Assembly (NCBI GenBank): GCA_035235625.1 | Contig: CP141148.1 | Coordinates: 35,713,057 to 35,777,056 of the forward strand | Reading direction: 5' to 3' | DNA from: Saururus chinensis | Lineage: Eukaryota; Streptophyta; Magnoliopsida; Piperales; Saururaceae | DNA length: 64,000 nucleotides | Part shown: piece after piece, positions 1-10,580 of the stretch | Layout of the letters: each line of letters begins with the position of its first letter | Position numbering within the stretch: the first letter of the stretch is position 1 | The notes under the pieces: generated by a model | What the model saw: the letters and a program-made list of their open reading frames with translations, nothing else | Told to the model about the DNA's origin: nothing | Databases searched by the model: none | Translations under genes and position numbers: made by a program

Positions 1-1110
1 AACTCACAACGCTATCTTTAGCTGTGCTTATAATTCAAGTTTGAATTAAGTATATTATGCGGTACAATTATGCCACACAAACTCACAGTCCTCGACTGGT
101 CAAACTGAAGCTGAGCCCGATCCGAAACCTAAGTTCGTCAGGGCAGCAGACTTCACTTACCCGTCCACATCATGGACAAAACTCATCGTACAACAAACCC
201 TTACAATCTTACACACTTCGCCATCCATCTTATGGCTAAAACATCTTACACTGACATCCTCAAATAACGCTCCTCAGAGCCAACCCAGTTGTTGCCCTCT
301 TACTTATATCTCACTTATTATACTTATTTTTCACTTCATAATCTGTACGTTATGCTTGTACAATTATGAACACTCTTACTGTCTGACAAATGCCCAACAC
401 ACAATCCACCCCAAACTGATCTATTCTAATCCTTGCCCGCCATACTCATATCCTCTGTCATACTCTTACACAACCGTATCCAAAACCAGACTAAGCATCT
501 GCCATCTCTTACTGTCCATCGCCCATACCTCTGCCCACATACACTTACGCATAACCAAATCATAACCAAAAGCCATCATACATATGTATGTCTCACACAT
601 ATGTACAACATATACATACGGTCATACATACATAACTTACAAACATGCACGCTAGCCATCACTAGCACATGCATACATTCATACATACGTCAAACATGCA
701 CGCTAGCTATCACTAGCACATGCATACATCAAACGTACATGCTAGTCATCACTAGTACATGCACACACATTTGTACATACTTCAAACATGCACGCTAGCC
801 ATCACTAGCACATGCATACATTCATACATATGTCAAACATGCACGCTAGACATCACTAGCACATGCATACATCAAACGTACATGCTAGTCATTACTAGTA
901 CATGCACACACATTCATACATACTTCAAACATGCACGCTAGCCATCACTAGCACATGCATAGTCCATACATGGCATACTGACATATTTGCTAGCCATCGC
1001 TAGCGCATACATAATCCACATCCATAAAACGTGCATACATCTCATGCATATCAGTCATACCATACAATCATGCTTACACGCACATCATGCAATTGGATCG
1101 TTACTTAACA
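1..1110. repeat. Non-coding, probably LTR-retrotransposon-derived sequence
   Basis: No convincing coding sequence is present. The stretch is rich in short CATACATA and CATGCA words and carries the minisatellite at 641-960. Together with the Ty3/gypsy pol end on the minus strand at 6125-6360, it could be part of one nested LTR-retrotransposon block entering from the left edge. That is inference; no LTR boundary was found here. Confidence 0.35.
641..960. repeat. Minisatellite with a higher-order period of about 143 bp
   Basis: The motif AAACATGCACGCTAGCCATC recurs at 641, 784 and 927, so the higher-order period is 143 bp. Inside each period are three related units of roughly 40-60 bp sharing GCTAG-YATYACTAG-ACATGCA words. 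The arrays diverge only at scattered bases. The short ORFs across it are products of the repeat and are not genes. Confidence 0.85.
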
Positions 1111-3590
1111 TCCAAGCATGAAATCATACAATCCTAGCATGCTGCTACTCATTCAAAGCATGCTTCATGAATTTACAAGTTCAAAGCTCCCCTACCTCAT
1201 AATCACGACGTTCGATGACGAGCACATGACGGTGGCGGCGTCAGTGGTGGAGTTGGCAATCAAAACCGTTGCCTGGCTGAGAGAGCTGCTGTCCCAAGGA
1301 TTTTAGGATGCGCCAGAACTATCACGGCCAAACAGGGTGTCAGAAATCAATGCGGTAAAAATCCGCGATCCACGGCGGCACACTAGGGCGGCCGGGAGAA
1401 ATATCATGCCAACATAAGTGGCAGTGCAACCCGAAGTCGATGGTGTACACTGAAGATCGGCCGGTGGCTAAAACGTGCTCAGCCGGCCACAAAGATGTCG
1501 AAATCGGCTGTGGACAGCACCCAACGGCGACGATTTCAGTCAACAAAGGCCCACGTAAGGGCGGAGAGCATGGGGCAACACTCGAGAATCAAAGGAGAGG
1601 TGGAGGACGGCTCTAGTGGTCAACTCCACTCGGTGGCAAAGCCAACCGATGGTTAGGCGGCACGAATGCGGCGCCTAAACCCAGAAGTACACGCATGGCC
1701 ACATGCACACACGACCCAAAAGGGGCGGGGGAAGAGGGCTGAACAGAGACGACTCAAGGCCCATAAAAGCCAACAGGGCTAAGGCCCTAGCGGTGGCCAA
1801 TCTAAGCGGTGACATCGCCGATCACCACCCACAACCAATACCCATGGTGCAGGCGGTTGTGCATCTCGCACGACAAAGAGCAAGGGGAGGGTCACGGTCG
1901 AGCAAAGGCTATGAGGCCGTCACTGGCCAAGGCCTGTGCAGGTGAACTCACCCACCTTCGGTCACAGTAAGTCATACAAATTCTTGTCCAATGCCGTCCG
2001 GTACCGACGACGCAAAAGGGCAATAAGGGTCAACGACACACATGCTGGTAAGGCGGAACTAGCTGCGGCTACGGGCCGCAAGGCTGAACAAGACCCAGAG
2101 GGGTGGCCCATTGGCATCACCGGGCTGGGGCGGAGCCGAACTAAGGTCCGCTAAATCAAATCCGGCGTCCGACTGATAACATCAGTCACAACGTCCAAAA
2201 CGGACGTAGACCAAATATAGGGGACGACCGGGGAAAACCCATAAGGGCGGAGCGGCCATGGGGTCGGAGGCTAAATCGGTCTAGGTGGGTGGGGTCGTCC
2301 CTGGGCCATCGCCAGGCCGGGGCAGAGCCCACGGTGGTCAAGTCACCCTCACCCGCCAACGATGGCGGTGACAACCCACCGGAAAATCGTACGATAAAAC
2401 ATACTGGCCGGTGTAAGGAGGGAGGGCGGAGGCGGAACCGGGCATGGAGGTGTAGTCCACTGCCTTCGCCGGAGCAAGGCAAGGCTGGGGGAAGGCCGAA
2501 TCGGCCACGAATCACCGCCGGCGGCCACTGTTTGCCCAAAACAGTGCGTCGGCGGAACAGTGTAGAGAGGGGGAAATAGGATGGGGCGTCGGTGCAGAGG
2601 CCCACCGGGCCGGGAGGAGTAGCCTCCCGCCGTCGCCGGAGCAAGGCGGTGCCGGACAAAGCACAGCCGGCCGTGGCTCGCCGCCGGCGGCCACGAAATC
2701 GTCCAAACAGTTCGCCGGCGGAAAAATAGGGCAGTGGAGAGAAAGGGAGCGGGACGGCAGAGCAGAGGCCATCCAGGGCCAGGAGGAGTGTCCTCCCGCC
2801 GTCACCGGCCCATGGCGGAGCCGTGGCCGGCCGGTCGGGCCGTGCCGGCCCGTGGCTGCGGCGGAACGACACAAATCAGAGAGAAAGCGGGCTCACCGGG
2901 AAAATAGGGGCGGACGGCGGAGCGGTCGTGGGGCTGGGACGGCGGCTTCCCTGCCGTCGCTCGGCCGGGGTGGAGCCGGTGCGGCGGCCCTCTGGCCCAC
3001 CGGCAGCCAGCGGCGGCCGGGCACGGGGATCAGACGGAAATGGGGGGTGGCGGTACTATTCATACAAAATCCGGATTGGGCCGAGCCCGATCTTTTATAT
3101 GTTCTCTCTTTTTTTTTCCACTTACGTCCCCAATGCGCGTTCACCCACTGGTTACGCGTCGAACCTCCAAAATTTGCGCCGTAAGCGTGCAGCAAGGCCC
3201 GTGGCCCGCGACTAAGCCCCACACCCGACTCTATGGGTATAAATACGGGGAAAAAACACAAATATACATACGCTGAAATGTCACATTTTCTTGCCGAAAA
3301 TGACCAAAAAAATGGTAGAAAAATTCTACAAAATCGTAGAAAAATCAGGGACCTTATAGTCCCCCTCCCGGTTGCCCTTCTTTCGGCCCCTCCTCCCCCC
3401 TCCGCAGGTACTGCCCCGTTGGCCTCCGCCACCTTCCGCCCCATCACTATTAGTATAGGGGAGGGAAGAGAGAGGGGATAGGGGAGGGAAGAGAGGGAGG
3501 GTGAGAGGAATTTTATTTTGATTTTTTAAAATTATTTATTTATTTTTTTATTTTTTTAAAAATAAAAAATATTAATAAAATAAAATACTA
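1110..3590. other. GC-rich non-coding stretch, origin unclear
   Basis: The base composition changes sharply to GC-rich, with CGG and GGCGG words dense at 2200-3050, then reverts to AT-rich. Several overlapping ORFs exist on both strands (for example 2186-2872 and 2893-3447, minus), but none has a recognisable domain and all are rich in Arg, Pro and Gly as expected from composition alone. A TATAAATA-like word at 3238-3246 could be an LTR or transposon promoter. Most likely it is the interior of a transposon or LTR; I see no gene I can support. Confidence 0.4.
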
Positions 3591-4080
3591 ATAGCGACGT
3601 ATAGGAATATACGTTGCTATTAGTACGTGTATTAGCGACGTATAAATATATACGTCGCTAATGCCTATACTAATAGCGACGTATAGGAATATACTAATAT
3701 ACGTCGCTATTAGTATTTACTTTTTTTATTTTTTTATTTTCAAAATTAATTTTTAAAAATAAAAAATTATAAAAAATTGAAATTAGAGGAGAGAGGGGAT
3801 AGAGAGAGAGGGAGGGAAAGAGAGGAGAGGGAGAGAGAAAGGGGAGAGAGGAGGGAGGGAGGGAGGAGAGAGAGGAGAGAGAGAGGGGAGGGAGAGAGGA
3901 GAGGTAGAGAGAGGGAGGAGAGAGAGAGGGAGAGAGGAGAGGGAGAGAGAGAGAGGATAGGGGAGGGAAGAGAGGGAGGGTGAGAGGAATTGTATTTTGA
4001 TTTTTTAAAATTTTTTATTAATTTTTTTATTTTTTAAAATAAAAAAAATAATTAAAATAAAATAGCGACGTATATTCCTA
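3475..4080. repeat. Direct duplication with unit about 480 bp
   Basis: The segment starting GGGGATAGGGGAGGGAAGAG near 3475, followed by a T/A-rich tract and TAGCGACG words, is repeated starting near 3955 with the same order of parts. The second copy has lost part of the TAGCGACG repeats. This is a local tandem duplication inside the CACTA-like region. Confidence 0.6.
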
Positions 4081-4675
4081 TACGTTGCTAGTAGTATTTA
4101 CTTTTTTTATTCTTTTATTTTCAAAATTAATTTTTTTAAAAAAATTATAAAAAATTGAAATTAGAGGAGAGAGGAGAGGGGAGAGAGAGGAGAGGGAGGA
4201 GAGATAGAGAGGGGGAGAGAGACAGAGAGAGGGGGAGAGAGGGAGGAGAGAGAGAGGAGTGAGGAGAGAGGGAGAGAGGGAGAGAGAGAGGAGATAGGGA
4301 GGGAGTGAGAGAGGAGAGAGAGACAGAGGAGAGAGGGGGAGAGAGAGGGAGGAGAGAGGGAGGAGAGAGAGGAGGGAGAGGTAGAGAGAGAGAGAGAGAG
4401 AGAAGGGAGAGAGAGGAGATAGGGGGAGAGAGAAGAGATAGGGGATAGGGGAGGGAAGAGTGGGAGGTGAGATAGGGGGGAGAGAGAGGGAGGAGAGAGA
4501 GAGAGGAGAGGGAGGAGAGAGAGATAAGAGAGAGAGAGAAGGGAGGTGAGATAGAGAGGGGGAGAGAGAGGGAGGAGAGAGAGTGAGGAGAGAGAGAGGA
4601 GAGAGGGGGGAGAGAGAGAGGGAAATAGAGGAGAGGGAGAGAGAGGAGAGGGAGAGAGAGAGGGGAAGGGAGAGT
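3777..4675 (+). repeat. Polypurine (GAGAGG)n tracts
   Basis: Two tracts, about 3783-3985 and 4160-4672, consist almost entirely of G and A on the plus strand. They produce long artificial ORFs (Glu/Arg/Gly on plus, Ser/Leu/Pro on minus) which are not genes. Mirror-repeat purine tracts of this kind are candidates for triplex DNA. Confidence 0.9.
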
Positions 4676-4959
4676 AACCAATAGCGACGTTTATATAAAC
4701 GTCGCAATAAATTCATATGTCAAAAAATTATTATTTTAGTGACGTTTGTTTATAAACGTCGCAATAGGAATATGTTTTAGCGACATTTATTCATAAATGT
4801 CGCAATAGGAATATGTTTTAGCGATGTTTAGAAACGTCGCTAAAACGAAATACCGCGCAGGGAATTTTCTTTCGCCATTGCGGTCGAAATAAAAATAGCG
4901 TGCGGGCAAAATCGCCCGCGCGGTATTTTTATCCACCTCTCCTCCACGGTTTCTCCACC

Positions 4960-5620
4960 CCTCTATCTCTTCACCATGATTCCTCCCTTCCGTCGCCGTC
5001 CTGGCTCAAGCTCCTCCAGTCCCTTCCGCCGCCGTCCCGGCTCAGCCGCCTCCAGTCCCTTCCACCGCAGTACCGCCTCGGCCCTGCGCCATGCTGCCAC
5101 TCCTCGCAGTCTATCGTGCCCCGCAGTCTCCTGCTTCGCTCCGCAGTCTCCCGCCGCGCCCCGCTATTTACCGCCGCTCCTCGCTGATCCCTGCCGCTGC
5201 CCGCCCCGAGCAAGCCGCCCTAGCTCTTGCCCGTCGTCCAGCCCCGCGCGGTGCGGTTTCCGCGCCCCGCAGTCCCGCCGCACCCCGCTGTCTACCGCCG
5301 CGGCCCTCAGATCCCCGCCGCATCCCGCCCTGAGCATGCCGCCCCGGCTCTCCCCCGTCATCTAGCCCCGTGCACGCCGGCCCGCACCGCGCTTGCCTTC
5401 TCGTCTTGCCCCGCGCCAGCGCTCTCCGCCCCTCCCTAAGCCCATCATCCAGCCCTGAGCCCACCGTCCCGCCACAACCCGTCGTTCGGCTCTGTCCCGG
5501 CAGCAGTCTTGTCCCGGCCGCAGTTCCATCCCGGCCACAGTCCCGTCTCGGCTACAATTCCGTCCCGGTCGCAGTCCTGTCCCATTTCGAAGCTCCTGCG
5601 TAGATGCAGCAGCACCTCGC
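4960..5620. other. GC-rich, CCG/CAG-rich section, no supported gene
   Basis: Several overlapping ORFs on both strands are Pro/Ala/Ser/Arg-rich. The end of the section (about 5490-5582) is a degenerate tandem repeat with a unit of about 16 bp resembling CCCGGCCGCAGTCCTGT. No domain, splice structure or promoter supports a gene. It may be a sequence captured inside the CACTA-like element. Confidence 0.45.
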
Positions 5621-6124
5621 GCAGGGTGCAATGACCTGGGTCAGCAGTGACCCGAAATCTTCCAAACAGGGTTACTCAGTTAGTGACCCGGTTTGGTTTT
5701 TTTTTATTCTAATGGTTTAGCGATGCTCATTTTTTTTAATTTTTTAATACTTTTAGTGACGCAAATCTAAGCGTCGCTAATTATAATAAATTAATTTTAA
5801 TTTTTAATTTTTTAAAATTATTTTAAAAAAATTTAAAATTCTATTTTAATAAAAAAATTAAAAATATAATATTTGTAGCGACGTTTTGTAAATGTCGCTA
5901 ATAGTATATTATTAAGGACGCTTATAATTAAGCGTCACTAATAATATACTAATAGTGACGTTTATGATACGTCGCTAATACATACTTTTAGCGACGCTTA
6001 TAAGTATGCGTCACTAATATGTAATAGCGACGTTTAAAATATTATTAGTGACTTTAAAAGCGTCGCTAATAGTTAATTTTGTTTTAGTGATAAATGCATA
6101 CGAATTGCTCATAGAAATTATGGG

Positions 6125-6360
6125 TGTCACATCCTTCCCTCCTTGAAAGTAATTTTGTCCTTAAAATTTGGGTACTTATTAGAAAATAAATGAGAATAGG
6201 TCTTTTTGAACTCCGCTTCCAACTTCCATGTCATCTCTTCTAGTGCTTAACTTCTTCAAAGAACTTTAACTATATGTATTTTCTTATTCCTCAAGGTCCT
6301 TATTTTCCTATCTAAAATCATCATTGGCTTTTCCTCATAAGGTAGAGCTACTTATGATAT
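6125..6360 (-). pseudogene. Ty3/gypsy polyprotein C-terminus, decayed, plus start of LTR
   Basis: On the minus strand the translation contains EEKPMMILDRKIRTLRNKK, then an EEMTWKLEAEFKKTYSHLF-like run, then FKDKITFKEG, and stops next to TGTGACACCC. This is the characteristic C-terminal end of plant Ty3/gypsy (chromovirus-type) pol, directly followed by the LTR start at 6131 reading leftward. Internal stop codons show it is dead. The LTR's other end was not located. Confidence 0.7.
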
Positions 6361-8330
6361 TGATCACATGGGTAGGAGGAGAGGAGAGGAGAGAGAGGAA
6401 GTGGTAGAGCTGGTGGCGGAGTCAAAGTTAGAGCTAATAGAAATGAGATGGTGAAGTTATTAGAAAGAAAATAGGAATGAGGCATTTTAAATAATTAATG
6501 TCACATATGTGGAGCTTTATATGTGCGTAGGTCTATTTTGTGTAGGTCTATTTTGTGTATTATGTGAGAATAAAAGATATTTTGAGTAATACATTATATC
6601 CTGGCCCATTTTGAAAAAATCCTCAAATTTTTTTCCTACGGTTCAGGAAATGATTGAGTAGAAGAACAACTACTGAGAGTTAACCATTTCAGATATGTTG
6701 AGCATCAACCTGATCTCAAGAAAAGTTGGATCAGAAACCATTTTCATATATGCATTCGATTAAGTTTTGTCCTACCCCTAGGAGTATACCTCTTAACTTG
6801 TTATTCATCCGAACTGTTCAAAGCCAAAAGAAGGGGTAAGACTGGCTCACTTTCTTCACTATAATAGAAAAAATTATCTCTTAGAAGAAATAATAGGCTT
6901 TCAATGCAAACAGATTTTTAACTGATGTAAGCGTCCCTTAATAGAGGTGTTATTTTCTATTTTTTGTACACATGTCCATCTCAAGATTAAAATTTCAATT
7001 TACATATTATAGTTCAACTATCAAATACATTTATAGCTCTATTTGAAAAAAAACTTTATCCCATATTAATAGCTCCATTTGGCTCAACTAAAGTAGTTAG
7101 GTACATAGGGAATATAAGATATAAGAGTGTCTATGAATTAAACAATTTAATTGAGGAAATATAGTCATGAGGTAGACGTGGGCTTTAAGCATGTTTTAAT
7201 TCTATGCTTGGCGTTCTTATGTTACTCTCTTTCCATCCTCAAAATATAGCTATATTTAATTTTTCAAACAAAATTAAAATTATTTCTATTTAAAAAACTA
7301 AATATAGCTATTAATTTGGGCTTGAGGGAGTTGTTTTTTGTAGATGTCCTCCAAATCCAATTCTCAAGCCAATCATACTTGGAGAAGCGTTTGGATCTAT
7401 GTACTTTCATTCACCCACCCTTGTAATGTAAGAAAATGATCGCGAGCAATGAACTCGAAACGAAAAAAATTGTATTTCAATATGAAAATTGAAAACAATT
7501 GAACTACAAACTGTAATTCTTCAAACCAATCAACGATTACATTCAAAAACCAGCTCTCGATTGAACACCAAGCTCACCTCCAGAGAGAAATAGAGACACA
7601 GCTCCAAAGTTCATAAAATTCAAATTCAAATAACTCCCCTCTAATTGGTTACATCCATCTATTTATACTTTTCTTAGATATTTGAAATTCAGTTGAAATC
7701 CACCATTAGGTCACCGTGAGAGCTCTGTCTTCAGATCTTGTTCAGTCCGGAAAGTTACTGAACTGTTAAGAAGCTGGAGGTAGGAGATGATTAACAGAAT
7801 TAACTGTTGAAGGCTTTTGACTGATTTACCCCTGTTTACATATCATTGATCGGCATCCAACGTTCTGCTTTTATTCTGTGTTAGTGATTGACATAACTAC
7901 CCTCTGGTCAATACTGCCCTCGTCTTCCGTCCGTGCGATGACATCGCGCAGTGTAGAAATGAAAATTAAACTGAAAAGTCTGAATTGCCCTCAGAATCAG
8001 ACTTCTGTTTCAGGTGTTTGATGAATTGCCTCAGCGACTTTATTCTGTTTATTATTTCTTCTGCATCAGAAAATCATTATCAAAAGAGTCTTATTTATGG
8101 AAGCCCGAGCTCACGTCCAACTACATAAGCCCGGGTATTATGCGCTATCAAATATCTAAATTTAACTGCACACATAACTAAGGTTGCAGATAAATTTATA
8201 CCCTTTTTATTGTTGGATCTCGATCCGATGAGTTATGATACAAGCTCATAGAAAAACATATAGACCGGGGCTCATATAAACTTTTTTCTCATAGTAATAA
8301 ATATTTGTGGCCTCTCCTTCTGAAACCCAT
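6360..8330. other. Decayed repeat sequence, no gene seen
   Basis: AT-rich with no substantial ORF. A Stowaway-like element lies at about 7225-7330. The stretch at 7430-8200 has the look of a copia-type LTR (many short A/T runs, ACCAGCTC, CAGAAAATCA), but I cannot find paired ends. A short piece around 8262-8284 (CCGGGGCTCATATAAAC) matches the arm of the palindromic elements found at 49121 and 50081. Confidence 0.4.
7225..7330. mobile_element. Stowaway-like MITE, diverged
   Basis: The left end reads CTCTCTTTCCATCCTCAAAA and the right end reads TTTGGGCTTGAGGGAG, an imperfect inverted repeat with the CTCCCTCCGTCC-type terminus of plant Stowaway elements. A TA precedes the left end. It is about 106 bp, shorter than the intact copies at 46457 and 55132. 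Confidence 0.5.
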
Positions 8331-8339
8331 TATGTTAAA

Positions 8340-8850
8340 GCCCCATGTGTCACATACATGAGAAATTTGGTTGCACTAGCTTTCTTTTGTTTATTACTAG
8401 ATTTGTTCCGGGCCGAGTCAAACACGTGAAATGCCTCATTTCCATGAGTTTTGGAACAAGTAACTAATCGAAGGTGATTAAACAAAAGTATGGAAACTTT
8501 CAACAGATAAGCATTGCTAATATAACTAAGTATTAAAGAGAATAAATGCTTGTGTGGACTGCGTCTATTCTTTGCAACCAGATTGTGATAGGGAGGAAAA
8601 TGTTCTCCTGGCCCGGCCTCCATGATCCATGTCTAGATGACGTTTCTAGTAACTAAGCTTAATATATTGCAGAACTGATTGAGTCAAATGACCCATTCAA
8701 ATTAGTTTCCATAAATAAAATTTTGTTAAAGGACGTAGGAAGCACCTCTATGAAGACTATAAATAGCTTCTCATCCCATGTTCCTTCTTCAACCCGTTGC
8801 ATATTTCGACAACTTTCATCCTAATCAAAGCCATAATTAGAAAGACAAAG
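8340..8850 (+). promoter_or_regulatory. Promoter region of GLP gene 1
   Basis: This block of about 500 bp is recognisably homologous to the upstream regions of the other GLP genes. It contains box 1 (GGACTGCGTCTATTCTTTG) at 8556-8574, a diverged box 2 (CTGATTGAGTCAAATGACC) at about 8675-8694, and a TATA box TATAAATAG at 8758-8766, 85 bp before the ATG. Confidence 0.75.
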
Positions 8851-9658
8851 ATGGCCAATTCCTCTCAATCTCTTCTTGTGCTCGCTGTCCTCTCCCTGGC
8901 TACTTCACTTGCCTTTGCATCAGATCCAAGTCCACTTCAAGACTTCTGTGTAGCTGACCGCAACTCCCCCAGTATGTTTATGCTCTCTTGACTTTTCCTG
9001 CAACAAAAACTTAGTTTCCTGTCGATCTACTGCTTATCCTCATCTGTGTTTTTTTTCTTGCATTGTTTATGCTCATGTTGGAACATACCTGGTTTTTACT
9101 TTTGCAGTTCGCGTTAACGGCTTTGTCTGCAAGGACCCAAAGATGGCTGCACCAGAGGACTTCTTCTTCTCTGGGCTTAACAAGCCCGGCAATACTGATA
9201 ACGCGGTTGGATCAAATGTGACAACAGTGAACGTGAACCAAATAGCCGGGCTCAACACTCTGGGCATCTCCATGGTCCGGATAGACTATGCCCCATACGG
9301 CCAGAACCCTCCCCACACTCACCCAAGGGCCACTGAGATTCTGACTGTCCTGGAAGGAACACTCTATGTTGGCTTTGTGACATCTAACCCTGATAATCGT
9401 CTCATAACCAAGGTCCTTAACAAGGGAGATGTGTTTGTCTTCCCAGAGGGGCTCATCCATTTCCAATTCAACCCCGGCCACACCAACGCAGTCGCCATAG
9501 CCGCTCTCAGCAGCCAGAACCCAGGTGTGATTACCATCGCCAATGCTGTCTTCGGATCAAAACCACCAATCTCAGATGATATATTGGCTAGAGCCTTTCA
9601 AGTGGATAAGAAAGTGGTGGACTATCTCCAGTCTCGGTTTTGGGCAGACAACAACTAG
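8851..9658 (+). CDS. GLP: Germin-like protein, subfamily 1 type (GLP gene 1)
   Basis: Two exons, 8851-8971 and 9108-9658, joined across a GT..AG intron inside an Ile codon, give 223 aa. A signal peptide (about 1-23, ending LAFA) precedes the mature start [10 protein letters not shown]. Germin hallmarks are present: Cys33 and Cys48 for the N-terminal disulfide, an N-glycosylation site NVT at 77-79, box 1 with His110, His112 and Glu117, box 2 with His158, and a KGD tripeptide at 146-148. These four ligands bind manganese in the cupin barrel of the family. GLPs are secreted, usually oligomeric wall proteins; some have oxalate oxidase or superoxide dismutase activity, which cannot be told from sequence here. 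The closest families I recall are the grass GLP8-type clusters linked to disease resistance. The ATG is chosen for its signal peptide and a promoter shared with its paralogs. Confidence 0.96.
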
Positions 9659-9689
9659 ATGAATCATGTTTGGTAGTCTATCTTAGTTT

Positions 9690-9695
9690 GAATAA
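9690..9695 (+). terminator. Candidate polyadenylation signal of GLP gene 1
   Basis: AATAAG lies 32 bases after the stop codon, within the usual distance for a plant near-upstream element. It is not the canonical AATAAA, so the call is weak. Confidence 0.3.
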
Positions 9696-9899
9696 GAAGA
9701 TTAAGTATTATTGATACAATTGGTGGAACATTTGTTATTGTTTTGCAATTTCATTGCATTCGTTTGGGATTTAATTTATGGCTACTGAAATGATGGGTTT
9801 TATTCTTGTCGGACAAAACTCAAAAAATCATGTCTACAAAATTAGTTGTAGTGATCTTGTAATGAATACAATTGTGGATACAACATTGAATCTGCCTAA

Positions 9900-10580
9900 T
9901 TTGAGGTACTCTAGTTTTCATGCTACTGATCATGGCTGACGGCGAGGTGGTTGTTTCGGCTTTCCGCCTGCCCGGCAGACTGCTGCTCTCCGCCACTCAC
10001 TTGTCATTGGGTGTCACACTTTGGTGCTCCTGTTGCAGAGAGTGCTAGTGATGACTAATTTCCCCTTATGAAGTAACGCCTAATTTGCAATATCACCAAC
10101 TTTACTAAGCTAGCTATTGTCATTTGAACATTTGATGAAGGGAATGATGGGATGATGCATTATTTGCCTATACATGTATGATTAAAAAAGTGTCCCTCAC
10201 CCATATCCAGGTGGGCCCAACGAGCCCCATGAATTCATGTGGGCCCCCATAATTTCTTGTCACCACATAACAGAAACTCCTAAGTCAGCCGTTTTGCTAA
10301 CGTAAAACCCCAGAAAAAGGATAACAACAATCTTCTCCTCCTAAATCGGTCAAATTATATGTTATCAGGATTAAGCGGTCCTTGACCACTTACAAGTATC
10401 AGACAGAGAACAAATTATTTGACGTGCTCAGACCGGGTGATAGATTGTTAAAAATTGCTAGCTGCAACAAGGGTGATGTGTTAATTCAACTTCTAGTTCA
10501 ATGTTTGGCAGACTGATGTAGTTGCTATAGTTGGTCTGAGCAGTCAGAACCCTACCAGTCCAATGCTGGGGAGGGCAAAA
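9900..10580 (+). repeat. Duplicated GLP downstream segment, copy 1 (partner 14640-15255)
   Basis: The blocks around 10090-10190 and 10320-10440 match 14755-14850 and 14925-15010 (shared words include TTGTCATTTGA, ATGATGCATTATTTGCC, GGATAACAACAATCTTC and AAGTATCAGACA). The segment follows GLP gene 1 just as its partner follows the GLP pseudogene, so a unit of GLP plus downstream relic was duplicated. Divergence with many indels implies an old event. Confidence 0.65.
10468..10575 (+). pseudogene. GLP relic 1 (fragment of exon 2)
   Basis: The sequence runs AAGGGTGATGTGTT, then after lost bases GATGTAGTTGCTATAG and GTCTGAGCAGTCAGAACCCT. These match in order the GLP exon 2 parts encoding KGDVF, AVAIA and LSSQNP. 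The segment between, which would encode the box 2 metal-ligand His, is scrambled or deleted. No open frame remains. It sits in the same position relative to gene 1 as relic 2 does to the pseudogene. Confidence 0.6.

Larger units (their letters stand above)
3590..6090. mobile_element. CACTA-like non-autonomous element or subterminal repeat array (TAGCGACG family)
   Basis: Many short inverted pairs of TAGCGACGTNTA and TANACGTCGCTA occur at 3590-3720, 4060-4090, 4680-4860 and 5740-6085. Such arrays of short repeats in both orientations are typical of subterminal regions of plant CACTA (En/Spm) transposons. The inner parts are low-complexity purine tracts and a GC-rich section at 4960-5620. No CACTACAA terminus was found, so the boundaries and the class are inferred. 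A related array lies at 22660-23292. Confidence 0.5.

Noticed and set aside
2186..3447. Long overlapping ORFs on both strands in the GC-rich stretch (228, 130 and 184 codons)
   Set aside because: Open frames occur in several frames at once, are Arg/Pro/Gly-rich as composition predicts, and show no domain, splice structure or promoter.
4078..4716. Ser/Leu/Pro-rich ORFs on the minus strand (212 and 178 codons)
   Set aside because: They translate a polypurine/polypyrimidine repeat and have no independent support.
4900..5631. Pro/Ala/Arg-rich ORFs on both strands
   Set aside because: Overlap in many frames in a GC-rich, partly tandem-repeated stretch; no domain recognised.
8330..8623. 97-codon minus-strand ORF upstream of GLP gene 1
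   Set aside because: Lies in promoter sequence homologous to the other GLP promoters, where the frame is not kept.
9212..9481. Antisense ORFs inside GLP exon 2 (also 26870-27175, 39020-39325 and 52855-53100)
   Set aside because: They recur in each paralog only because they mirror the conserved coding strand; they show no features of their own.
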